DNA from: Owenia fusiformis
Taxonomy: Eukaryota > Annelida > Polychaeta > Sabellida > Oweniidae
DNA length: 64,000 bases
NCBI GenBank assembly: GCA_903813345.2
Contig: CAIIXF020000006.1
Span: forward strand, 804,001-868,000
Reading direction: 5' to 3'
Made by a program: the position numbers and the translations under genes. Shown here piece after piece: positions 13,501-25,200 of the stretch. How positions within the stretch are numbered: the stretch's first letter is position 1; each line of letters opens with the position of its first letter. The notes under the pieces are model-generated. The model had not been told where the DNA came from and did not search any database. It saw nothing but the letters and a program-made list of their open reading frames with translations.

Positions 13501-14631
13501 GTGAATTATTACTGACTGTAAAATAAGTGAATTTCTTTTATATGTCGAGTGTTCTCCCAAGAATTTGGGATGAATTATATTGATGATTTTTCTCATTTCT
13601 AAGTAGATGGGTCCAATTCATGTCAATGTATAATGAATTATGTATTTTATCAGGCACAATTGTCTAAAGCTGTTTGTGACCGTGACTATATTAATGGCCA
13701 GCAATCTTGAGGAGCGAGTACAGATATTGAAGCAGTGGATAGATGTCGCCACCCATCTTCACTCAGCAGATGGCAATTTGTTTGCATTTACTTCTGTTCT
13801 GGAAGCTCTTGGTTTAATTCCAGTAAGTCATTTGAGTCATAAATGACCAATGTTTTGTTATATATAATATTTTGTTTTGAAAATAAATTGTTTAAATTTA
13901 AACTTTAAGCTTTGTGTACAATTTCACTTAATTTGCACCTGTGGACTGCTTTTTTCAATTACACATGTTTTTCGATGTGTATATTGGACAGCAGACACCA
14001 GGGAAATGCCAGTTTTGCAAGTCAACTTGGTGCTGATAAGCCTTATAGGAGTAAGAGGATCAACCATATTGTAGAACATAAGGGAAATTTATCCTGTATT
14101 GATCTGTTATTTCAGATCACAAGACTCAGGAGGACGTGGCAGAAATTCCAAGAGCGTCATCCAAAATCATCTGCAACATTTCAAAATCACCTTCTCCCAG
14201 CTTATGTCTCTAACAATCAGGGGGTAAGCTCTACAGCCCTTCAGAACACAAGCGTTCCTCATATATTGCCCCTAGCGCAACTCCTGGAGCGTATCCTTGA
14301 CCCCAAACTACCATTGTTACCATGGGAACAGCAAAATGAAAATTATGGGATAGATGTCCTCCTCGCCCATCTCAATGGTGCTAGATCAATCACTGAACAT
14401 TGTGGACTCTACAAAATTAAATCAGCACTAGTTATTAACAGTCTGGAGAATGATCAGTCCCTACTTGATATCTTTGATGCAAATTTTCACCTGAAGTTTT
14501 TATGGGGCTCTAAAGGTGCAAGCGTAAATGCCAAAGATAGATATGCAAAGTTTGATCAGCTTTTAACTGTACTATCTGAGAGAGCTGAACAAAGCCAGGC
14601 TCAAGGGCCTAACCAGGAAACGGCATTTTAG
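1121..14631 (+). CDS. BCAR3: SAM-SH2-GEF-like NSP adaptor, BCAR3/SH2D3 homologue (6 exons)
   Basis: Exons: 1121-1225, 1434-1545, 11552-12933, 13323-13495, 13654-13822, 14116-14631. All borders are GT-AG and phases chain (0, 1, 0, 2, 0), giving about 818 aa; vertebrate BCAR3 is about 825. NSP proteins bind p130Cas through a GEF-like fold that lacks exchange activity and link receptors and integrins to Rap/Rac and Src. Family matches: DGDFLVRDS-type motif seen as GDFLIRESS, conserved VQYQFEDDLFDSVPALI, linker KPAPPKPSRVP, and C-terminal LWGSKGASVNAKDRYAKFDQ. The start ATG at 1121 follows an in-frame stop. Oddities are the N-terminal SAM domain and a 10-kb intron holding an antisense gene. The family call is firm; the orthology label (BCAR3 versus SH2D3A/C) is less so, since invertebrates may have a single NSP gene. 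Confidence 0.88.
4049..4228. mobile_element. Short pogo/Tigger-like MITE, copy 1
   Basis: About 180 bp flanked by inverted ends TACAGTTAAACCTGTCTAAT and ATATACAGGTTTCACTGTA, flanked by AT-rich sequence. The inner right end carries CACATTGAGAGGTGTTCAGA. The same ends recur elsewhere in the window (15113-15288, 32161-32374, 38920-39080, fragments near 34030 and 52221). Ends of the type CAGTAAAACC are typical of Tc1/mariner-pogo derived elements. There is no coding capacity. Confidence 0.5.
7481..7634. mobile_element. 154-bp terminal-inverted-repeat element (MITE)
   Basis: Begins CAGGCCCGTAGTCA and ends TGGCTACGGGCCTG, a near-perfect inverted pair. The body has a run of about 10 G near the left end and a C-run near the right end. 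Ends of this kind (CAGGCCCGTAGCCA) occur in short nonautonomous DNA elements of many animals. No clear target-site duplication was seen. Confidence 0.5.
8440..10512 (-). CDS. Type II membrane protein with fibrinogen-related domain (3 exons)
   Basis: Minus-strand exons 10512-10206, 9527-9396 and 9176-8440, all GT-AG and joined in phase 1, give 391 aa. Exon 1 encodes a roughly 75-residue cytoplasmic head with DNDVYTTLDETIDAY and then the TM helix MLIVIAVIVILILLGVCLV, with no signal peptide. Exon 2 is a coiled-coil-like stalk (LVKLNNQTNLILDKLEHNLA). Exon 3 is a fibrinogen-related domain: DCLGQSNGLIIVQTRENRRF, FGNILGEYFLGLDNI, YTGTAGDSM, TKDNDNDKSSGNCA (Ca-site region), GPWWYGACGGQ and a C-terminal MKIKLKP. 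Fibrinogen-related lectins bind acetylated glycans, and the layout resembles FIBCD1. It lies entirely inside intron 2 of the NSP gene on the opposite strand. The canonical GGWTVIQRR strand is degenerate here. Confidence 0.85.
9655..9753. repeat. Short tandem words CCCGTATCAG(ATC)
   Basis: ATCCCGTATCAG, AAAATCCCGTATCAGATCC and degenerate variants recur four to five times in about 100 bp, inside the first intron of the fibrinogen-domain gene. It is a small decayed minisatellite with no coding potential. Confidence 0.5.
9930..10064. repeat. Long imperfect hairpin (about 62-bp arms, 11-nt loop)
   Basis: The left arm ends GAAAATATCATATTGAC (about 9974-9990), the loop is about 11 nt, and the right arm begins GTCAATATGATATTTTC (about 10002). 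The arms continue outward, pairing TATGATATTGGCC with GGCCAATATCATA, and further out GGAATATG with CATATTCC, with a few mismatches. It sits between exons 1 and 2 of the fibrinogen-domain gene and could form a cruciform or an RNA hairpin. Confidence 0.7.
10513..11551. other. Interval between the nested fibrinogen-domain gene and the NSP SH2 exon
   Basis: About 1 kb AT-rich stretch that must contain the promoter of the nested minus-strand gene and the 3' end of NSP intron 2, with acceptor TTCTTTCAG at 11543-11551. A tRNA-like sequence lies at 11262-11332. No other coding segment is recognised. Confidence 0.5.
11262..11332 (+). ncRNA. tRNA-like sequence, probable SINE head or tRNA pseudogene
   Basis: A class-I tRNA layout can be drawn. 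The A box is TAGCTCAGTGGTAGAGC with a perfect D stem GCTC/GAGC. The anticodon arm is CTTGT-CTGGAAA-GCAAG (would-be anticodon GGA), and a T arm GTGGC-TTTGATC-CCCAC has a C/C mismatch. The acceptor ends pair mostly by G-T wobbles. GGA would be tRNA-Ser, which needs a long variable arm that is absent. It is therefore more likely a tRNA-derived SINE promoter or a pseudogene than a working tRNA. A poly-A tail or partner copies were not identified. Confidence 0.45.
11552..12933 (+). CDS. BCAR3: Exon 3 of the NSP gene: SH2 domain and Tyr/Pro-rich linker
   Basis: Counting from ATG 11560, the SH2 domain covers about residues 45-150: FAWFHGSIPRQKAENLL, then GDFLIRESSSNPGDYVLTC with the phosphotyrosine-binding Arg. 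The linker holds a Ser-rich part, the NSP-conserved proline motif KPAPPKPSRVP, and tyrosines in acidic context including DDYDVPKSP and IYDTPPSP, which are YDxP Crk-SH2-type motifs. The exon ends LPPNNKPLEGPVLLK, matching the start of the BCAR3 GEF-like domain, with donor AAG|GTAATG. Reading on past 12933 gives only a few intronic residues to a stop. Confidence 0.88.
13323..14631 (+). CDS. BCAR3: Exons 4-6 of the NSP gene: Cas-binding GEF-like domain
   Basis: Exon 4 (13323-13495) ends GLELFTLPQGSQLRVDIIER, exon 5 (13654-13822) holds MASNLEERVQILKQWIDVA, and exon 6 (14116-14631) starts ITRLRRTWQKFQ and runs to TAG. Together they align along the CDC25-like domain of BCAR3, including SGLELxTLPxGxQLRxDIIERHN and the C-terminal FLWGSKGA...RYxKFxQxLTxLS block that contacts Cas family proteins. 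The 293-bp intron before exon 6 is also open in one frame; that stretch shows no family similarity and I treat it as intron. Confidence 0.87.
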
Positions 14632-17600
14632 GAAAGCTTTTGCACCATTCATAGGTTTCAGTGACATTTTCACTCAGGAAGAGGTTGGGTTTTTGACAAA
14701 AGAAAAATTAGGCTGTCAAATTCCAAACTCAGCAAGTCAATTTCTGAACCCAATAATAGCTGGTTAAATATAGGCATATTTTTGACTACTGAGAAAATGC
14801 ATTTCAACTCCTGGTATGAAGTACTTTGTCAAAATCCCACTGGACCCTCACTCTGGGACAATACTGTGTATCAAATTCCTGGCCCCTGCCTGGGGGAGGT
14901 CTCATGCAAACCTTTAAATGGTGCATTACAAAAATGATTCTTTTTTTTCTCAAAAATATTTGAGAGATGATTTGTAAAATTCAATTGTATTGTTTGATAT
15001 TGCTGTAAGACAGTGTATAAGAGTAACATTCTGAAGGCAACTGAAGTCAGGACTTTTGTAGAATATTTTGTAGAAGCAGGCACCTCGGTGATGTTCCCTG
15101 TAATGACCAACCACAGTAAAACCTGTCTTAGTGAACACCTCTCCAGTGAACACCTGTGTTTATTGAACACTCCTAAGACACATTTTATGTTGACTCCTGT
15201 ATAAATTCCCTCTCTGTAGTGAACACCTACCTACAGTGAACACTTTTTGTGACTCCATTGGTGTTCACTATATACAGGTTTTAATAGAAAAGTCAATGGT
15301 ACAGCTACCCAGCATAATTTTACATGTAACATGATGAAACCCTTATGTTGCACACAACTGACACTTAAGGAACATGTTAATATATGGAAATAGGAAAATT
15401 ATCGATATTTCTTATTGGTCTCTGTATTTCTCACTCAGTCAACTTAAGATAAGAATGATATTGCCAAATGTGATGTTCACCTACTGAATGCCAAATATAT
15501 GTTTGCATAGTCTTGGATGCAGTTTTTTGCAATTTCCGTTGTGTGTTAAAAAATAATTTTATGAACCAAATATTTAGCTGACAAGTACTTGTTGGTTTCA
15601 CATAACGTAAAATGTTCTGTTCTTAGATTATGAATTTATAAAAATAATGTGTGCTTCTTTGCCTGTTTTTGTACAAATAATTTGTAAACAAAAGCATTAG
15701 AAGATTTGCCCTGTTACCTAGAATTATTTTATAATTTTGAATTATAATTTTCCAAGTTATTGTGATTATTAAATCTGTCTGAATATGTATCTCATTTACA
15801 AATTAGAATAAGTAGTTTTTCAATGTATGTACACGTTCATGTAAAGTAAAGTCATAATTAAAGTAATTTGTTATATTTATAACTCTTTACTGCAATTCTA
15901 AGTTTGCTCAATTGTCATCAGGTTACAATGTTAAAGTGGCAATAAAGGATAGAAAAGTGGGAAAAGTAACTTTTAAATAATTGTCACACTTTTTGAGTTG
16001 ATAACATTCCATGTCCTATTAATTCTCAAATAATATCTGACTTCATTTCATGATATATTGAATTCATAAGGTTATATTGTTCTATGGAACTGGGTGTCCT
16101 TGTTTTCAGTTTGAATAAATTTGAACATTTCCACATCTTTGAAATTCTTCTATAATTTCTTTATTTTGTCATCTCAATTCCTTTTCAGATTATATAATTA
16201 GAATTGTAAGGGGGAATAGGCATACTTAATGAAGATTCCCTTCCAACATTTTGTATTCTCTATTCTTTACTGCCACTTTAAGTTAAATTTAGTTCTCAAG
16301 AATCATTTTTGGTTTTCGAGGCTCTGTATTTATTTACGATTTTGTGTTCAGAAATAAATTTCTGCGGATTATATGTTTAGTCATAATCTATTAGACCAAT
16401 CCAGTAAATCATGCCATCTATTGGTTATGATGTCATTATTACAATTTCAGTGCAGAAATAAGATTAAAATATTGCTAATTTTCAAAAACTTCTTTCAATT
16501 TTGTTTACAAACATTGCTGCCTGTAAAGTATGACATCATAAATCTAGCCAATATACCCTAGTTTCTTTGGTTCACAAATAGCGGTCAGGATTTATTGGAA
16601 AGGTCTATTCTTGGGGGTCAGGTCAAACTTTATATGTCTTTCAAAAACAATTTATAAACTCCCCTCAAAATAAAACCACAAAGCCTGATTTTTGTAAATC
16701 CTGCAAACGAAAAAACAACATTACATCATATTTCAACTCTGGGTGACCTTATATGACCCCACAATATGACTTAATCTTTAACACTTACCCCAAAATGTAT
16801 TTAGCTCACTTTTGACTCAATACTTTGTCCCCCTCAAATTGGAACCACAATTTTTGATTTTCATAAGCCTATGAAAAACATAGATGAAATAGCAACACAA
16901 AAGTGCTACTCCCTTCCCCAAAAGGAGTTTATTTTGACCTAATCCCTTCATATTTGCTTCTAGATGGTGCTAATTAGCCATATAACATTTATGTATACAA
17001 TAATTACATATTTAATCATTTCATATTTATAAATATATTGAGTAGAGAGACAGGTGTGCAGTCATTTAAACTTCTGAAATTTGTTAAAAATTTGATGTCT
17101 GAGATACAGTTGGAAGTTTGGATGAAATTGAATCACTATGAAAAAATCAATTTATGTTAATGAAAACATGATGAAATCATGTGGTATTGCTTGGTGTGCA
17201 AAGTCAGTTCACCCCAGGGTATATCAAATCTAATTTTTGGAGATAAAATTGAATCAATGTCAAGTCATTATTGATAAGTTATCCTATTAATACAGAAACA
17301 AAATGAAAACTTGATGAAAGTGTTCAAAAACATTTCAAAATTTCAAAAAAGAAAAAATGTTTGTTATGGAAACCACTTCTGGGGAATATATCAAGCAGAT
17401 CCTACTAGGATTACACATTTCTACAAAGAGGCCAAAACTCTCTGTATAACATCTCACCCATTTAAACAGTCTCCCCCTTTTTGAAATGACTGCACATTTC
17501 TTGCCTCATACTCTCAAAAGATAATAATATATATTAAAACAATTTTATTATGTGTGCATATTATATATCAAGTACTTGTATTTACAGTCTATAAATGTGG

Positions 17601-18901
17601 TGTTGTATACTTTGGATTGATTTATATATTTTGAGTGTATTCAAGAACACACATGTAGTACATCATGTATTTGTATATGCATTAAAATAAAATGATTCAT
17701 GAGAGATAATGTATTATTATTTCTTTATTATAATATAAAATATATAAATTTACAAAAAAACTTAAACCTTAATTATTCATTGTTGAATATGAGTCAGTTT
17801 AATATAGGGCAGGGACTTGTCAGTCTAGGGCAGGGACTTGCCAATAGCATCTCTCAGTATTTTCATAGAGATTTTTAAAAACACCATTAAAATATAATGG
17901 ACTTAAAGACTGTCAATAGATGCCAATAGATGGCGAAGAATTCAGTAGGTTTATTTGTATACTTTAACATGTATAAATACTTCAAAAATTTCCATAATAA
18001 AGTTCAATTGAAAATAGCAAAACCTTATGATGTTGGATCTTTCATCTCTCCAAGTCCTGGCTCCCATTGATGTAATATTTCAAATATTGTATTGAATTTA
18101 TTATCGGCCTTCTTCATGTTCAAGGGACTGTGATTTAAATGATTTTAAATGATAATGATCTGTAACTTGCACCATCATTAGAATTTGATAACCATATTTA
18201 TACACAAATTAATTGCCCTTTAAAAATAAAAAATAAAAAGGTGAGAACATATTAATAATTCAGTTTCGAAACTGTCACACTGTCAAGTCAGTGAGCAATA
18301 TTTTTTAATCTGATAATTTCAGAAAAGAAGGTCTTCATCAAAGTCTCTAAAAGGAATTGACAAAACTTCACTTTTAAAAATTGTAACAGTTTATTTTTCA
18401 CTATAAATTTACTTGACCCAGGTACATTGATTTAATGTGTCACCTGGGCTATGACAAATTAAAATAAGATTTTTCTTTACAATACAATTGTCATACATGA
18501 CAATCAAAAATTATTATCCATTCCAAACATGTATGACTTCATTGTAAATTGGCATTGGGTACTTTCTACTCAAAGGTATGATATTGTTCACTGCTGGGTC
18601 TCATTCTGTCAGTTTTAGAATAATAAAGGCTGTTCAATCAGTATGGGTCATTTCCTGACATATCGCAAGACCCACAACATATTATAATTCCAGTAGTTTC
18701 GCATATCAAACAAGCTTTATGTACAGCATCAGTGTCCAAATTGGGCAATGTATTGGACCATATTATCACATAAACATTGTATCAACCTAGCCTCAACTCC
18801 TTTTCAATCCAAGATAATGAAAGAGGCCTTTGATATCCTAACATTGATATTACAACCTAAAGGGGAAAAATCAATGGTCGGAACAAAACGAAAGTGGCCC
18901 T
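14632..18901. other. Intergenic interval between convergent NSP and TSC1 genes
   Basis: The two genes converge here, so this holds both 3' UTRs. AATAAA-type words are frequent, as expected for AT-rich DNA, so I do not pick poly(A) sites. The only structured piece I see is the MITE at 15113-15288. No further gene, RNA or conserved exon was found. Confidence 0.5.
15113..15288. mobile_element. Short pogo/Tigger-like MITE, copy 2
   Basis: The inverted ends are ACAGTAAAACCTGTCTTAGT and ACTATATACAGGTTTTAAT. GTGAACACCT (or its inverse GGTGTTCAC) occurs five times inside, in the subterminal parts of both arms. This is the same family as 4049-4228. Confidence 0.5.
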
Positions 18902-19009
18902 TTAATTCATTCTGATAAGTCTATTGCACTCTAATGGTTCATTCCGTACATGTTTGTATTCTTCATGTTCCAGTAGGTCACTGCTCTGATGATCCTTCCG
19001 CAACTGCAA
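18902..19009 (-). CDS. Possible alternative last exon of TSC1
   Basis: On the minus strand a good acceptor (TTTTCTTTCCAG) opens a 35-codon frame starting LQLRKDHQSSDLLEHEEY and ending in TAA. It is hydrophilic and could extend a coiled coil. Its phase (0) fits the donor of TSC1 exon 19723-19880, whereas it cannot follow the 19233-19349 exon, which already contains a stop. It would thus be an alternative 3' end skipping that exon. Vertebrate hamartin has a longer C-terminal tail, but I see no clear similarity, so this is tentative. Confidence 0.3.
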   Translation of the reverse strand: MQLRKDHQSSDLLEHEEYKHVRNEPLECNRLIRMN

Positions 19010-19232
19010 CTGGAAAGAAAACATCCTTCATTTCACTTTTAATGAATTTTGATGGAAAGACTCTAAATTTAGAAAGTCAGATAGATGGCAATAATGTTGT
19101 ATTTCAGAAACTTCATACCCCTAAAAATATGGTTGAAAATGAAATAAGTACAAATGCTGAAAATATAGTTTTGAAAATTGACTTAGTAATGCTACAGAAA
19201 AGGTCCTTGATTAGAACTTTGTGAAATCATAC

Positions 19233-22200
19233 CTAACCTGTTGGTTTACTATGTGGTGTTAGGCTGTCTATCTTGTTGTAAAGCTCTAAGATGTGTGCCT
19301 CTAGTCTCTGTTGTACTTTGTGTTGGGAATCACAACGGGCCTCCAGAGTCTAAAATTTGAATAATAATCTATTACAAATTCAACAAACTCAGTTTGAGCA
19401 CTGCATGCACAGAGAGGGGAAAGAACAGCTGGGCCCTAAACAACTATAGGATGTCTCACATGAAAATGTAAAATTAAAGAAATATTTGAATAAAAACAGA
19501 AAATGCTGAAGATTATTTGTAAATGTATATTCATAGATGCCATATTGAAAAGGTCAGAATTGGTTAAAAAGGCTCTTCATTCAAAGATATTCTTCCTATA
19601 TGCAACTAACATGGCAAATATGCCTTTCTTTCTCAACTCCATCGTGGTCTCACCTTGGGAGGATTATATTGCAATGAGGAACAAGGGCAGATCAAAATAT
19701 GAAGATATAGCTCAGAGCTCACCTGTGATTTTGCACTATGAAGACTCTTGACATTTTCCAGTAGTTTCTTTTGTTCTGTAATGATCATCTCTTTCTGTTT
19801 GACCACATCTTCTACATGTACCAAATGGGTCTTACATGCCTCTAACTCCACATTCTTCTGTTCAACACTCAGTTTGGCAGCTGGAAAAGAATATGTGATA
19901 TTTGCTTTAGCATGGCCTTTCAATCTAGTTGAAAGCCCAAGGTTTTAGGTATGATGGAACTTTTCATCTTGGAAGCAGTGACAGAAATATCTAACCTGCT
20001 CTCAATGGTACTACACTCCAACTACGATACTAAACTGATTTTGGTATGAAGCTAAATCTGGATAAAATTGTTCATCACAATTAATCTTCACATGTTATTT
20101 TAAAAGTGTCATTCTTACTGTTTTAAAGTCACTATATTTCTGTTCCTTCTATTGTAAACTAGCACATATGATAGTTTCCAATACCTGCAAGTTCCCTGTA
20201 TGTAGACTGACTGATCCATTCTTGTTGATTTGACGGATCAACTCTATTCTTAAGTTCACTCAGCTGTGACTGGTACTTCTGTGTAAGTTCTCCCATAAGC
20301 ACCAATTCTTTAGTCAGCTTATTCACCTGCAAAAATAACTTTACAAATCAAGTATTCTCCAAAGGATTTTTTTTAAACCTGCGAGCCATTACAAGAACCT
20401 TTAAGTGAATACTAATGTCACTGTTCTCTTAATATGACATCATGATGTCAATGATTAAAACAATTCATTAATTCAGGAAAGCTTTTTGTAATGATTTCTT
20501 GACTAAAGATCTAATTATCAAAAATCTTTAAGCAGGATTTTACTTGTAATCATGCCTATTGCAAGTGAACCATTGGGAGGAGTTAAATAAAGGGAACTTG
20601 ATAAAGTAGGTCAAATTACTGATAATAAATGGATATGAGACAATGGAATAATTGAATGTGATCAATAGAAATAACTGAGCATAATTGTTCTATTTCAATA
20701 TTAAATGGCTAACACGTACCTGTTCTTGAAGATGCTTGTTAGCTGAGACCTTCTCTTTCATAATTGACACTTCTTGTTGCGAGGTGAAATGCTGAGACTT
20801 AACATTGCACATTTCCTAAAATATGAATTAAATATGGTGAACATTTAGTTCAGTTCAGTTTATTAAATGTTCAAAGCGTATGAACATTTCAGGTTAGTAA
20901 AAAACATGGCACAGTGCAATGGTATGGCATGGCACCGTGGCAAACACTTAACTTTGGTAAGAGGCACAAGAACAATGTTTGTAAGGGAAGACATTTTAAC
21001 AGCAATCATCTACATAAATCTGCAAGGGGACACTGATGATGATTACATCATAGCGTATGTATAGCATCAAAATGGCGGATGATTACTCAAACAAAATTTC
21101 AACAAATTCTTATAAAACTAGTGTGAATCTTGACAAAATGACAGTTTCTCAGCTTCCAATCTTCCATATTTATATGATCCAATCTATTCACTAATCAGAA
21201 AGATACCCTGTGTAATCCAATGGGAAAGAACCCGGATGTAGACAAAGTTGTACCCTTCTTGAGAGCTCTTCAAACGGGAGGTAACGAAACTGAACTAAAC
21301 TAAACTTTATCACATATTGGAGTATTAAAGGGTTCCGATTAGCATCCCGTATAAAAACAATATGGCGGCTCTAGGCGAATCAACTGGATCAGTCCATTTA
21401 TAAGAAATAAGGGGAGTTCTGTAAAATCCAGTTTATTGAAATTGTCTTTGAGATAAAGTAATCCGTTTATAATGATTTTGAAAACGTTATCCAAAGAGTG
21501 ATTGCGTTCAAAGAATACATGTACAACAGCCAATATAAATCCTTGTATTAGAAACCGGTTTGTCTTGCTTTGTTTCATTTGTAGGATATTTCATATGCCA
21601 AGCTGTGTGCTATTACGTTATGGGGAAATTTAGATGCCAATTTTTCCTTATTATACACAAATAGAAGATCCTGAAACTTCACCCATAAATGTGGAATTGA
21701 TTTGTCAAAATAAAAATCACCCTTTTATAAATGTGTGACGATCTATAATAGACTTATGCTATATAACAGTTAGAGGTGTTGACACAACGACCTCGAACCT
21801 GTGAACCCTTGAGTATTATTCCGGGATCGGGCCTTTTATACTAAACGGTGAGCAACACCAGAAACGAGCGTTCGATTTGCTAAACGATATGCGTCACCCT
21901 TTAAGGGTTTGACTTAAAATAGTATCATAGAGCCTTTTGCACAAGGGGTGCTATAACCTGTACAAAAGGGTTTGCCATGGCATGGTGCCATGTTTTGTAC
22001 TTGCCCATATATTTCAGAACGGTTCTGTTTCTCTTCTAAAAGGTTCACAAAATGCCATTCAGTTGATAAACTATTAAAAATCGATTTTAAAAAATCAGCA
22101 AAAAAAACCTTGCTTTGTTTCCATTTCTATTTTCATCTGCAATAATACATGTACCTTAAAGTTGCACTTGTAAAATAGAATTCTAACTCTAAATATATTA

Positions 22201-25200
22201 CTTTAGCGAGTATAGTTGTCAAAAATGTAATTGCACTTCAGGTTGGCCCCCTTCCTCCCCAAAACCAAAAAATGTTTTAAAACTTTACTGGCTTTTTAAA
22301 GTTGCATCCTTTACATATTGATACGCTTACACAATGAGATATAATTCTATCACCGCTCCTAAAATATACTGTACATGTCAATTTTTGTGTGTCGTTGATG
22401 TATGAACCTTGTCTCTTACCTTTTGTAGACTAGCCAAGTCTTGTTTTTGGCGCTGACACGTATTCTCCAGTTCTGTACTTGACAGTTTCACATCCTCATA
22501 CTTCTGTATGTATTCCCTGCAGTAACAATTGAGTAGTATAGTTTCTAAACAGTTGAATAAAGCTGATATAATAGATGTCACCCTTGTCATTCTTCATTTT
22601 GCTTGGGCCAGACTGCAATTGACTTTCATGTATATAAACTTGCAAGTCACCTAATTTAATGGTTTATGAAAATGTGTAGGTTGAATCTGTCTGAGACTCA
22701 AATGGCATATTATTGGATGACCTATCAATGCACCTGTCATGAAATTTTTGGTTGTCAAACGAATAAACCAAAATTTTAAAGAACTTAGCATTGCATCAAT
22801 GGAGATTTGGCCCAAGTTTTTTAAAAACGCCATGGAAAATGATTAAATGACATAACTGTATAAAATATAAAATTAGTATTGTGGAAAACTTTTCACTGAA
22901 TTCAAAAATGCTATCAAAAAGAAAGAAAAGTTAGTTGTTTGAGGTTACTAGTAAAAGTGCAAATCTCTAAAAATTTTATGGAAAACAAGAATTATCAAGA
23001 TTTCAAAGCTACATGTATATGGAAACTCCTCTATTGGTTAAAATATGATACAGTCAGGTGCTTCAAAGTATTTGTGCAGTTGCTGGAAAATGCATAAAAT
23101 AAAGTAAGGAATTAATCGTCACTACAAATAAGCACAAAATATAGAAGGCTCTAGATTGAATTCAAAAAATATATTTTATTTCACCAAATAAAATTACTGC
23201 TTTAACTGAATTGTAAAAAGCCATTATTTAGCAAAAGAAAATAATTTCTCTCTAAAACCTATAATTGGAATGTGACATTTCTCGAAAAATTTAAATTACA
23301 TGTCAGTTTATTCAGATCAGAGATGACTGTAACCAGCTTGTCACTAATCACTGCCACAAATTTGTTTTTGTTTGCATTCATGTTTCCAAATTAATAAACT
23401 ATATTTTACCATTTAATCAGTTATTAAAACAAAAGTTTATATATAAGCTATCACTGCCACAAATGTTAATGTTGTATGCATACACACTTCCAAATTAATT
23501 AACTGCATTTTCGCCTTTAATCAGTTATTAAAACAAAAGTTTGCTTCATATAATAACTTTTAGTTTACAAGATTGTGCCAGTCTATATAAGCTATTACTG
23601 CCACAAATGTTGATTGTGTTTGCACTCCATATTAATTAACTGCATTTTCGCCTTAAATCAGTCGTAACAAAAGTTTGGACAAAGGATCTTAGTTTGTTTG
23701 TTTGTTTGCTTGTTTGTTTGTTTGTTTGGAAATAACATTATTAGATTCTAAAAATCCTAAAATTTTCAGGTACATGTACATAGAACTTGCAGGGGGTGAG
23801 GCAAGGTATCATTTCTCAGAATGGCCAACATGCTGCCTGATTAATAGACTACATGTACATGCAAGTAGAAATAATCTTGATTTACCTCATTAGAATTCAA
23901 ATTTGAGTCAAAGATATTATATTTAAAATCTACATGTAAAATTACATCAAGAAATGTGGCTTTAAAAAGTGTTTATCAACTTTTAAAAAATCTTCTTTGA
24001 TTTGACTTCTAGATTGGGGAAATTCCCCATAGACCCCATGTTATAAAATCACATGAAGTGATAGATAAGCTTTTTGAAAGAGAGCTTCATCTTTGTCTAT
24101 GGTACTTTGTACTTATGTCCAGGGTAAAGACAAAAATGTAATGTCACATATACAAAAATTGCCACCATTTTAAAGATGAATATGGTACTCAAATTTATGA
24201 TTAAGCATAAATATTTCTCTATTATTCCACTGCTATTGCAGACTCTTGGTAAAAACAATTTCACACGAAATATTTTGTAATAATATTATATTATAGAACT
24301 TGTGAACATATATACATCACACATAATTGTAAAAATTGCACATTATTGAAATATCAATGCACAACACCCATATTTGGGTTTTAAGTATAGAAAGGTTTCT
24401 GACAAAGAAAGATTGACCATACACAATTATGAATTTCAACCTTCCTTGACAATAAACTGCTTATTAGTCCGATGAAATTTCCTGGAATTCCTTGTAATGT
24501 GCAACTAACTGTTCAATCAAATTACAGCCAAATGTCATTTTGTTTGGTCAATGTTTAACATTTACATTTGTATGTTCTCCATTGTAGGGGATACTCAATA
24601 TTTATTATTTGTAATGGATACTCAATGTTTATTATTTGTAATGGATACTCAATGTTTATTATTTGTAAAGGATACTCAATGTTCATTATTTGTAAAGGAT
24701 ACTCAATGTTCATTTTTTGTAAAGGATACTCAATGTTTATTACTTGTAGAGGATACTCAATGTTCATTATTTATAAAGGATACTCAATGTTTATTATTTG
24801 TAAAGGATACTCAATGTTTATTATTTGTAAAGGATACTCAATGTTTATTATTTGTTCTTCAGTGTAAAGAACTGTAAGGCAGAAGCTTTACCACAGGCAA
24901 CAAGAAAGTCTTGATCTTTCACGTCTAGTCCAACTGTAACATCTGTTGTTTTTACATAGTCTGTGTTTATTCCAATGGTCCTTGTCACATCAGTATCCTT
25001 CATATATAGCTGTTTTAGGTTAATGTCCAGCATTTCTTGAAAGGCAGAAAGGAATCCATTTATTGTGTCAGTGCCATCCTGGACTGACATGTTCTGCATG
25101 TAGCACATGAAATCAACACTTTTCTTCTCCATGTATGTTATGAATTCATCAAATGTTATCTCTCCGTCTCCATTAATGTCCATTTCTTTGAATATAGTGC

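Noticed and set aside
13912-14115. Upstream in-frame extension of the last NSP exon
   Set aside because: Family similarity starts exactly at ITRLRRTW after the acceptor TTTCAG at 14115, and exon 5 ends in matching phase 0.
24551-24877. Open frames of about 100 codons on both strands over the 27-bp array, or a CRISPR array
   Set aside because: The repeat length is a multiple of 3 and the units abut without spacers; this is a eukaryotic minisatellite.
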